From Ancylostoma caninum (taxonomy: Eukaryota > Nematoda > Chromadorea > Rhabditida > Ancylostomatidae): 64,000 bases of DNA. Location: the NCBI GenBank assembly GCA_037903475.1, contig JBAJFG010000573.1:186001-250000 (forward strand), given 5' to 3'. A program made the translations under genes and the position numbers. Below the pieces are notes generated by a model. The model was not told where the DNA came from, ran no database searches, and worked only from the letters and a program-made list of their open reading frames with translations. Positions 26,183 to 38,400 of this stretch are shown here, piece after piece. Within the stretch, counting starts at the first letter, position 1; each line of letters opens with the position of its first letter.

Positions 26183-26442
26183 TGGCGGACGCAGGGGGGG
26201 GGGCCCCCCCCGAGAATGGGTCGCCAAATTTTCGAAATTACTTTACAATACAAATAAAAATCTTGTGTTAGTTTATTTTTAATTGTTTATTTTTATTATT
26301 ATTTTTAATATATTTTTTATTTATTGTTTATTATTATAATTAATATTATTATTAATTTTATTTTCCGTCTGGGTCCCCAAAACGGCGGAGACCCCACTTT
26401 TCTTCCCACGCCCCCCCTCCCGCCCACTTTCTGCGTCCGCCA

Positions 26443-26479
<37 letters not shown>

Positions 26480-29400
26480 GGGGCCATAAGTTATTGTACA
26501 ACGTTTGCTGGCCCATTTCTCCGCAGTAGTAAAATATTTTTTGCCGCACTAGGCACTGTTTAATAGAGCTGGATTTGCTCTATCTTTTGATCACAAAAAC
26601 CTCCTGGATACTTCCAAGATAACGAAAAAAGTTTATCGGAAACATTCATTGCAGACTTTCGGTGCCGCAAAATGCACTAACTCTGCCCGCAATTTCCGAG
26701 CAAAACAGCCACAAAAACAGTTTGATATTTTTAGAAAGAGCATTCTTTGCTCTTTAAGATGCATCTAAGCAGTACACCCCACTTTAGAGATTTGGTGGAT
26801 TTTTCGTAAAAAATTTCCACATCAACCCGCTTTTTTCAAAAACCTGTTCTAAGTCCAACTGCTCCAAAGCAAAACTCTCCCGGGAAACCGGGTTTTAACT
26901 GTAAGATACTTTGATCCCTGCTCTATTCGGCAGCGAAAAGAGCAGGATAATCCATGTGTTGCTGGTGGAGAAATAAATGAGCAAACGTTGTACAATAACT
27001 TATGGCCCCCCCTGTATATACTAGCGCCCCTTCGAGACGCTAGAAAGTGGGGTGGGGCAGCCATTCCGGACATGTGCAAACGCTTCACACTTGCCAAATC
27101 TCTAGAAAAGTGATAGAGAAGCAGAACCAATCTTCCAATGGGTCCAAACATGAAGTCCTTCTTATGAGTTGAGTATGAGAATGAGAAGTCTATGGCGTAT
27201 TCGTGCGGATTCCTCACTATCGGGCCAACGCAGACGCGTCCTCCATCGGTGGACCCATATTCTGGCGCCATCTTCACTATTAGGCCTGAACCGTATCCTG
27301 GTATTCTCCACTTTACTGAGTCACAGCGGACCAATCCTATATTGGCGGACTCGTATCCTGGTGTTATTTATAGTACTGGGCCACGGCGGGCCCTTCATCC
27401 ATCAGAGCGCCCGCATTCTGGCGCCTTCCTCACAGTTAGGGCAAGCCGGATCCGTTCTCCAGGGGCGGGTTCGCATCCTGGCATTCTCAACACTAAAGTG
27501 GACCCGTGTCCTGGCTTCCCCACACCACTGGGCCACGGTCAGCCCTTCCTCCATCGGTGGACCTGTATCTTGGCGTCCCCGCACCAATGGGCCACGGCGG
27601 GCCTTTTCTCCGTCGGTGGACCCGTATCCTGGCGTCCGCCGCACCATTGGGCCACGGCGGGCCCTTTCTCATCGGTGAATCCGTGTCATTGAGTTCCCCA
27701 CAGCACTGGGCCACGGCGGGCCCTTTCTCATCGGTGGATCCGTGTCTTGGAGTTTTCTGCACCACTGGGCCACGGCCGGCCTTTTCTCCATCGATGGACC
27801 CGTATCCTGGCGCCCCCCGCACCATTGGGCCCTAGCGGGCCTTTTCTCCATAGCTGGACCCACGTCATGGCGTCCGCCGCACCATTGGGCCACGGCGGGC
27901 CCTTTCTCATCGGTGGATCCGTGTCATTGAGTTCCCCACAGCACTGGGCCACGGCGGGCCCTTTCTCATCGGTGGATCCGTGTCTTGGAGTTCTCTGCAC
28001 CACTGGGCCACGGCCGGCCTTTTCTCCATCGATGGACCCGTATCCTGGCGTCCCCCGCAACATTGGGCCCTTGCGGGCCTTTCCTCCATAGCTGGACCCA
28101 CGTCATGGCTTTCCCCACAGCACTGGGCCGCGGCGGGCCCTTTCTCACCGGTGGATCCGTGTCATTGAGTTCCCCACAGCACTGGGCCACCGTGAACCCT
28201 TTCTTCATCGGTGGACCCGTGTCATGAAGTTTCTCGCACCACTGGGCCACGACGGGCCTTTTCTCCATCGGTGGACCCGTGTCCTGGCGTCCCCCGCACC
28301 ATTGGGCCCCGGCGGGCCCTTTCTCCATCGCTGGACCCGTGTCATGGCGTTCCCCACAGCACTGGGCCACGGCAGGCCCTTTCTTTATCGATGGACCCGT
28401 CAGGGTTGATTGGTTGCACAATGTCATGCCTTGATATATTGAGGCTTTTACTCTGTGTTTGTTCGTTGCAAGAATGCAACAGGGGATGCAGCAATAGCAA
28501 TAAAACCAAACGATGGTTGGCTGCCTTACCTCAACACACAGCTGATGCTCGAAAATAGCAAGTTGCACGTCAAATGGTACCGCAAAGAGAGTTCGAAAAA
28601 TATTATCTTACATGCGCGCTCCGCCGACCCTATGGCCGTGAAACGAGCCGTTGTCCGCAATGTGCTCAGTTGTTCACACGTGAGCATGAGGTCATCTGCG
28701 TACAGCACAGTTCATGGCGTCGGTCTCTGGAGGTCTCTCGGAACAGCGTCCATGACGACGATAAAAAGAAGCGGGAGAGGGCTGATCTTTGATGTACACC
28801 TACGGAGATGGGAAATTCTGCTGACGTGCCTGCGGCCGCCTGTGCTCGACTCCTTGGGTTTGCGTAGAGAATCCTAACCCACTCGATGAGCTCCTCGGCA
28901 ACGCCGTGCCACCACATTGCGTACCTGATGACATCGTGTGGCACGTGATCGAAGGCTTTCTCCAGATCGAGGAATGCTAGATGCTGTGGCTTCTGCTTCT
29001 GGCGATGCTTCTCGATCATCTGTCGAGTCGCATGAATTGCATCCGTGGTTCCGCAGCTGGCTACGAACCCACACTGGTTCGCGGTAATTCGGGTGATGTT
29101 GCGTATTCGGCGGTCGATAATGCGTTCGAATATCTTCATACAGTGAGACAGTAGACGTATTGGCCGATAGTTTGAGCAATCCGCAGGGTTGTCTTTCCTC
29201 TTCCAGATCGGGATTGCGGCACTCTTCTGCCGATCCACAGGGATCTTCTTCTCTGCGATGATCTGATTGAAGAACGAAGTCAGCCATTCAGCAGAGTCCC
29301 AGTGTCTTGACTTCCATAGTTCCGCCGCTACGTCATCAGGACCCGTCGCTTTTGCTGGTTTCATCCGCTTTAGCGCAGTCATGGTTTCATCCAAGGTGAT

Positions 29401-32400
29401 TGGCTGAATAGGACCGTAAGTTGGCGGTAATTGTGGAATAGGTGGGTGGCTGAATGCTTCTGTGGAGATCTTCTCAAAGTAGTCACACCACCTCTTCGTT
29501 GCCTTCCTGCGGTCTGATATGAGGTGATATGTTCGTCGTTAACTCCGTAGAACTTTTCGACGTCTTTGGCCTGCCGCTGGCGAGACCTCGCCAGTCTGTA
29601 GATGAGGCGTTCTCCGCCATCCTTCTCATCTAGCTTCTTGCTAACACTGTCGTAGTGCTCAATCTTCCTGGCAGCCACCGCCTTCTTTGTTGCTTTTTTC
29701 GCCTCTAGATACTTCTGCCAGTTATCATCCGTCTTGTCATAGAGGAATACGTGGTAGAGATGTTTCTTTTCGCGCACCTTCACTTTCACTTAATCCGTCC
29801 ATAGCCACATCTGTCTTTCAATTTTCCGGCGACCTGGTTTAGTCGTGCCAAGCTCTGAACGTGCCACTTCTGCAGTGGCTTGGGTTGCGTTCCTCCAGGT
29901 CTCGTCGACGGTTGTGACCGGTGGCAACTTGATGGTGGAAGTTACTGTGGCTTCCTTCTCCTTCAACCGCCACCACTTGATTCGTGCTGGTCCGCACCGT
30001 TCGTCACGCATCCTCCTTGGCGGCATGATTTTCATGCTGCAGAAAAGCGGCTGATGTTGCGTGGCCACGGTCCCGTAGGGTACAACCCTCGCATCGCTAA
30101 CTAGCTTTTGATAGCGATGTCGTACGAGAACGAAGTCGATCTGGGTCTTCACGTTGCCATTGTAGAAGGAGACGAGGTGAGAAGGACGCCTTCGGAACTT
30201 TGTATTCACTATGACGAGGTTGTGAGAGTCAGCATATTCCAGGATGCGCTCACCATCTTCATTCCGTGTCCCGTAGCCCAAGCCTCAATGGCATCTGTAA
30301 CCGTTTTTTGCCACTCCTACGTGGCCATTTAGTTCTCCTGCGACGACGATTTTGTCTTATCGTGGTACTTCCGCGGTCTTCTCGTCAAGCAGCATCCAGA
30401 ATTCATCTTTGACCTGGTCACAGCAGCCTGTCTGTGGTGCGTATGCCGAGAAGAAGTGAAGACGTTGATTTGCGATGACGACCTTCATGAGGCGGTCATC
30501 GAAACGCTGCACCTCGGCTAACGAGTCCCGGAAGCATTGAGAGACGACTATGTCCACACCGTTCCTAGTCTTCGGACTGCCGTTGGAGACTACTTTAACA
30601 TCTCGTTTCTTGCACTGCGCACAAGTCAATTCGACGAAACTCGAGTGCTTCTGCCAGTTCACATGAACGGCCTGTCAACGTGCCGACGTTCAAAGTCGCA
30701 ATGCGCGTCTTTGCTACATTGTGCTCCTTAACGATTCGCATTCTTACCCCACGATGCCACCGTTCACGTAACATCGAGGACCCTTGCATATCTTTTACAC
30801 TAAGCGGGCTCCGAAAGTGCGCGTCGATTCCCGTGGACGCCGTAGCTTTCATCTTAGAACCATTTGTTGTCATTGATCATATGGGTGTGACGTGGGGTCT
30901 TCCTGAGCCGGTCTGTCACGAGGGCCTATCGCTCGAATACGGGAGGCGGCGGGATTCGAACTCGGGACACCGTGGGGACATGGTGCTCTAAAGGGAATAA
31001 AGTTGCGTAAGCGCCAAGGTCCCACGAAGCAGACAAGTGCGACTTGCCGGAATTGAGTTGACGCACTCGTGAATATTTATCATCTGTCTTTCAGCAGCAG
31101 TAATTCCAAAAAGAATAATTAAGCTACTACATATCGCTGCCTTCGAACGTCACACTATCGAGCGATTCCAACGACGTTGAAAAAGCAGCACAGCAGATTG
31201 GAGACAACTGTGGTCGAATGCTTCCAGTGGGTGGTGAGTATACAATAAAGTAGGTCCGCTATATTATCTGCATGGCATTGTTTGTGAAATCTGAAAAAGG
31301 AAGGACAGTCAACGGCAGCTAAATACCTCATCACAAAGTGCTGGATAAATTACTCTTGCAGAAATAAATTTTTGCTTTCCTTTCGCGATAGCGCTCAGAT
31401 CAAAGGTGATAATTGGGATGTGAAAATGCGTGAAGGGACCGCCGTAAAAAGAAACTCAAAACAGGGCCAAAATAAGTAGGGATCTCCCTCATAGGAGGGA
31501 TCCTAGCCGGTTAGTTGCAAGGCTACATGGAGCGGATAGGGGGCTAATCGCAGACTACACGCGACCTTGTGCCTGCCCTGAGGCGGGGGTGTATTCAGGG
31601 GAATTCGGGGGACAGGCTCCCTGTCTCTGCAGAATCGGAACGATCCATGCCTTCCATCAGCATGTGGGTGAGCTTGCAAGTCTGCAGATTGTATCCTGCA
31701 CCCTTATCCGACCGAAAGCCCTGAATTCAAGTGACGGGGAGGTACAAGGGAGGCGGTCCGGGGTCGCCTCCAACAACCGTTCACTCCCGTAAAGCCCAGC
31801 TAACTAACCCGGTGAAATCTTACCCCAGCTCCCCACGGGGGAATAGAGCCCAACAAGCTATTACCTGTGGGGTTACATTTTCTCGACACAGCAATAATAG
31901 AGAGTGTTCCCCTGATCTCAGAAGGGTCACAGGTACAGCAGCGCCAGTGCGGACGAGGTCCGAGGGGTTATCTGGGCTGCCTAAAACCAGAAGGACTATG
32001 ATGATGACCTGCACCTTCACCGCACACACGCTTGCATCGGATGCTTTCATTGAGGATTCGATGATGGAGACCAGGAAGATCAGGCACGACGTCTTGGAAT
32101 GTTTGCGACGAGGAGACACCGACCACTGAACGCCACCTTCGAAACTGGAGAAGAACTGTTCCTCGGAACCTGCGACAGTAGAGGAGTTGGTGGAGTCGGT
32201 GTCCTCGTCAGCACGAACTTGGTCATGAACATCGATTCATTCGAACAGCTAGCAACCCGAATCGGACGTTTGCTACTGAGAAGATGTGGATTAACGCCGG
32301 CCTTGAAAATCTTCGTCGCCTACGCTCCAACATCCAGCTACGACGAAGACAAGATTGAGGCCTTCTATCTGTACTTGGAGAAGTTCTACAGGGGAAGACA

Positions 32401-35400
32401 ACGCATTCTCCGCAACGCCAAGATTGGCCCTAGGAGAACGCCTGAGGAACTTCACATCGGTACCCACGGCCTGCAGTGGAACGAACAGGGAGAGAAGCTG
32501 TCTGAATTCATCATGACGACGAAGACCATCCATGGTAACTCACAATCTCAGAAGCGAACCTCCCTTCGCTGGGTGTGAGAGTCACCCGGTGGAGAGTACC
32601 ATAACGAAGTTGACCACATAATCGTCAACCAAAGGTTCCGCCTAACCGACGTCGGTGTTGTACCAAAAATCTATACTGGACCAGACCATCGCCTCCTTCG
32701 TGCAAGATTGTTCTTCTCGCGCAAATAAGGGAAACCAGCAGAGTTTAAGAAGAGGAGTCGCAAACCCGTCATCGATCGAGATTTTTTCACTCTTTAGCCG
32801 GCCTTTTGGGGAGATGCCATTGTCGACAACATCAACGAAGAGTGCGATCGGCTTGTTCAACATTTACGCGACAGCGCAAAGAAAGTCGAGGGTTCAAGAG
32901 CTGAGAGGCGACTTTCTTATGAGACCTTCGAGGTGATACGCCAGACGCAGGCAACTACCTGTCGATCACATCTGTCATTTTTTTGCTCATGTAATCATGA
33001 GTTACAACAAGACGCTTAGTCTGTGTGTCACGTGTGTGTGTCAGTGTGAAACGGATTTCTGTTTGGTCAGGGATGGTGATTGCGAGGTCAACATGATGGT
33101 GCGAGGTCAACATGATGATAGAGACAGGCATGATGAGGTTCAAAGAATGAAGAGAAGCTCTAACAGGTGGGAAGTAGAGAGCGACGGGTTCGGAAGTCTC
33201 GCCGGCAACATAAAGTGGATAAACGCCGTGAGGAGGGCCCAATGCTATGATAAGGATGCGCCGGCGGCCAAAAGTGTGGAAACGCCTGGCGACGGGTCCG
33301 ACGATGTGACAAGAGCGCACCAGGGTAAAGAAGTGGGGAGACGCCTGAAGACCGGTCCAACGATGTGATAAGAGTGCGCCGGGGTCCAGAAGTGGGGAAA
33401 CGAGACGGGTCCAACGATGTGGTGTTCAAAAGTGCCGAAACACCTGGAGACAGGTGCAACGGTTCCAAACATTTGAAAATGTGACGACCGATGGAGGAGG
33501 GACTCTACAAGGTTCACTACTGATAATATGCCATATGTTGGATCCATCTTTGCTTGATCGGGTTTCTGGCTGCTAGCATAGATCGTGAGACTCTAAATGT
33601 CAGAGCTCAGCAGTGAGTAGTATACAATCCGTGTGATTTCCTCCACTTCACACCCCCTCCCGCGTTTTTCTCCTCTCATGTGTTTATGAACACACCGCAC
33701 CTTCTTCTTTCATATGTTCAAACTGACTCTTACCATTTGACCAGTTATAACAATCAGAGAATCGTAAAACATTCCCAGATTGAATCGGTTATGTATAGTT
33801 ACAAATAGCTACTCCTGTTGAGCGAAAGATAAAAAGTGTCGTCATAAAGCAAAACAAGGTCGCCAATCGAGAGTTTCCTACTGTATACCTTATTCTTATA
33901 GTTGTATCCAGCCTTGTACGCCGCCGTTTTTTTTTTTCGAGATATTCGTTCCAACTTCCACGATCTTTGTTCTTCTCTGGTGTAAGCGGAATAATCGGAT
34001 GAATGTGGTTGTGGGAGGGGACAGAGAGGTATTTGGCACCATAGATGCGTAGAATAACAAATAATGCGGCATGCGGCACTCTTTTCTAGTTGGGAACAGA
34101 AATTACGTCACTTGGATTAACAAAAATGTTTTGCAAATATTAGGTTGGTCCGAAAGTCTTGCACCTAATCTCATACATTTTCCAAAAAATGTTAAGTTCA
34201 TTATGAATAGATATCAATCAACAAAATAATCACGTTCATGATCCACGAGGTATGGCCAACGCTTCTATAAAGCATCAGCTCCAGAACTCTGGCAGCTGCG
34301 AGCCTGAGAAGCTTCGAATCTCACATTTCGGTTTGGTCCAATCACCGAATTTGTCTTCTCGTAGCTGCAGCCTCAGGGCTCCGAGCAAGTGGTATTCGGA
34401 CGGGCATGAGTCAGGAGAATAAGTAGATTGTGGTAGATCCTCCCAACCTAATTCGGCAATTCCTGTTAGGTAAGCTTCGCCACGTGGGGTCGGGCGTTGT
34501 CATAAAGTGGAGCAACATCGTCAGTTTTTCCACGCTTCAGGCGAGTTGCGTCTCCCAGTTTCTGTATCTAAGAAGAGTAGACTAGGCAGTCACGGTGGCC
34601 CAGGTGTCAGCAGTTATCCATACAGGATTCCCCCGGAATTCCACCAACAACACAGAAAAACCTTCTTTCGTGCACTTCTTCTTTTGGGTGTTTTGGAGAT
34701 GGTTCGGAACTCGGGAGTGAACTTTTCTCTCGCGTATGGTTAACACACAGACCCAATTCTCATATCCAATAATGTGCTGGCGGAGAAAGTTCCTTCTGTG
34801 TGGACGCATCAGCAAAGACTGGCACACACTCACTCCTGCAAGGCACTTAGTCCGTGGGGGACCCAACCCGTCATCAGTTTTCTGTAACCCAGCGCTTCGA
34901 GATGTCTGGCGCTTATTGTACGGCTGCAGCCAGGTGTATCCTACAGTTCACATGTAGTGGCATTTTGATTCAAAATCTATGAAATTCTAGATCCTAAAAA
35001 ATATCTTGGGCCAAAACTTTCGGACCAACCTAATAAATAATGCAGCCTCTGAAGGTTGCGCAATAGAACGTACGGTAGCTCGAATGATGAAAATGTTATA
35101 CAAATAAACAATGCGGCCTTTGGGGCTTGCGCAACAGAACATACGGTATTTGGAACGATAAAGATATAGAACTTCATTCTAGCATGCTACTGTTGCTGAG
35201 CCTCATTTTCAGTTCACTATTCTTGATTCTTCAAGGCTCTGTGTTGTGGTCTATTTCGACTAGCTTTCCGCATTTAATGCCTTCGTCAGACCTCAATTTT
35301 TAGATACATCACAACATCATCTAAATGTGAACAGACATACAAACAAGCAACTGTACCGTGTGGCATGACAATGAATTTTGACTCAAGCACCAACACAGCA

Positions 35401-38400
35401 GAGCTTACCTGTACAAAAAAACTTATTGGAAGAGAACAGAGCAGGATGAAATGGCGACAAGGAAGACATGGGACCCCACCTCTCGTTGGCGGTGGTAAAA
35501 GTTATTCATGCTTGCGGCGCGTCAAAGTTTACGCGCCGATACACAGTGCAAAGGAAGGAGGTAGAAGACAAATCCTGGCAGGTCAGCACTGTTCCTAGTT
35601 TCGCCGTTGCGACTGCCGCTCGAACAAACCGCGTTTCCATTTTCGCCGCTTTGTGTCGGCGCGAAAACTTCGTGGAGTTTTGTCTAGGCGCGTAAACTTT
35701 GACGCGCCGCAAGCATGAATAACTTTGTAGAATGGGAAATGTGGAAACTAGTGTGCTAATGTAGCCAAGAAATCTAATCAGCTGATCGACCATAACACTT
35801 CTCTTGGCTCTTCCCTAATGTTGATCTCTGGTTTATGTCTTCTTATTTCCCTAACTTCAATTATCTTTCGCTCCAAACTCTTCGTCTAGTGACGATAGAG
35901 AACACGGATCGAGAACAGTGGTGGTTCATTTGTGTGTCTCAAGGTCCGATGTCTTGATAAACTTTCACTTGTATAAGAAACTGTGTTGGCCAATGCTCCT
36001 CTGTGCTCGTCTCACCTTTTCCGCAACGGCCTCATGATTCCACCGATGTATTTCTCACAACAGCTAGCGCAGTTGATCACATAAACAGTGCCTCGAAGAT
36101 CACATATCACATATCGGACCTTGAGACACACGAATGAACCACCACAACTGTTCTTGATCCGTGTTCTCCATCGTCACTTCACGAAGACTTTGGAGCGAAA
36201 AATGAAGGGAACTAGGGAAATAAGAAGACAAATAAGAAGACAGAACCAGAGATCAACTCTAGGGATCCAGGTGTTTCGCCACCTCGAACGCCGGCGCACC
36301 CCTACAGCGCTGGACCCTTCTCCCCCACTCAGAGATTCCGCGACGACAAACACAGGCCGAACACGTTTCAACAGCAGTTATACCTCGAGGTGAAAGCGTA
36401 TTTTGTCGCCTCACGAGCTGCGTTAGCTCCATGAAGGCTGTGTTTCGGGGGCGATGAACTGGTCTGCATGTCTCAAACCTGGGATCGCAGCTCAATCTGG
36501 GCGCGGGGCTGTGTTCGTACTGTAGACTTGGGTAAGTGGATGCTTACCCAAGGTCTCCAAAAATAGGCCCAAACGCGTACGCGCTTTTCGTGGCGGCGCT
36601 TGGCGGACGCTGCGGACTTCCAGATCCGCGCCGCACCGCACAGATCTCGTCTGACCGATTATTGCACTGGGCCAACGGTTTTACCCGGGCCCCAGCCGGC
36701 CTGGCGAGTCTCGCAGGGCTCGCCTTGCCTCCGCCATTACGAAGGCACGACTAAGCTTTGATGCTCAATCAGTGGCTTATACAGGGTGACAACAAAGTCT
36801 TTGGCCAAAGACTTTATAGCAATCATTTCTTGCGCTTAGTCTGGAAACCCATGAATTTGCATTCGCATTGACTATCCATATGTCTCGAACACACATGCAG
36901 AATCTCATAATCCATAGCTCCATTTGAACCTCGTATGGTCTGCAAACATGAAACGAGGTAGACATGGAAATGGCCGCATGTAGAGTCTCGATAACATCTT
37001 TCCCAAGAACTTCCTCCGGTTTGCTCTCCAGATGGCCAATTTTCTGCCTAACATTCAAGAGGGTAGTAGTTTTCTATCCTAGGGAGATCTGCGTGTAAGC
37101 ATGCTTTATTGACCGGAAATAGTCATTAGGCTGTCACCGACACTTTTTCCCATTAGAATGCACAGAACAATGGGCAAAAGTGAGCAGAGCAAAGTCCGGA
37201 TCTTGTATGTTATTTCTTAGGCTTAAGCACATCTGATAAAAATAAGATGGGCTTTTGACAAAAGTTTTCCATAAAGTTTCAAAAGAGAACGCAACAGAAT
37301 GTTGGTTCAGACTCTGCAGTTCCTGATTTCACCACCATATTCGGTTAATAATTATCCTTCTCCCTGAAACAAAGATCTCTGGATCTTCGAAGTGCAGTCC
37401 CTAAAGCATAGAGTATGAGCTAACTTTCGCTAAAATACCAGCTTCCGTGGTGTAGACCTAATGACAAAACAAGGTCATTAATTCTCGACCAACTTGCGGC
37501 CCTGGTGCGTTGCAGAAGCCAAAGGTTTTGTCGACTCTACGGAGAAGCCAGAAGAGATATCCAAAATCCAAGAGCGGATTCTCAAAGCGCCTGAAGTGTC
37601 TGAACATGACTGGCGTGGTCCGATACACCTCTAATTCAAGGTAAAAATCAAAATTTACCACATTTTCGTACACAACTAGTGGCGCTGAACACGATGGTAT
37701 AGGTTTTTTTTCATACATACACACGCACGCACGCACACACACATATACATACACACATACACACACTATACCCACGCTATATTTGCATAATCCTGCACAA
37801 GAATACATTCTAACGTGGATAATTGTATTCGATAGTTAAATTTGATTCCACGCCAAATCATATCTGCAGATGAAACCGTAGATGATTTAGATTCAGCTCT
37901 GTATAGGTATCACAAGATTAATTCCAAGTAATAGTGTATTAGTTCCTTGGTACTCAGTGAGGGTGGAAAGTGACAGCACCTTTTTTTGGGCGTGGCGAAG
38001 GTAACTTTTTAGTTGCTATGGAAGCTGATAATACAGCGAATACTCAGTAATTACCGATATTTCTTGAGAGCTGTACATGAGAAATTTCTAGCGACACGCC
38101 CTGGTTTGCGTAAGAAGAAAAATAAGTTGTTTCGCGGCGTCAACCCACTTCAGGGCCACGCATTCCAGTTCTATCATTCAGAAAATATAGGTAAAAGTAA
38201 ATAACCAACTCAGCTTACATCCATTGATTCTTTTGCTTCACTTGTCATCTCAAACCTCTGCTTGTCATCAGAGTCCTCCTCTCTCGAAAAATATTTCCAT
38301 CGCCCACGAGGTAGTTGTGGCTTCAGAAACAGCAGTCTTTCCTCTAATTTTCTTCACCTTTTTGGACGTGCAGTTAAACTTTCATTTGATGAGATCCAAT

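Noticed and set aside
27169..28568. Many open frames of 60-200 codons on both strands
   Set aside because: They are readings of a stop-poor 60-bp tandem repeat. They overlap in several frames and have no start, splice or domain support.
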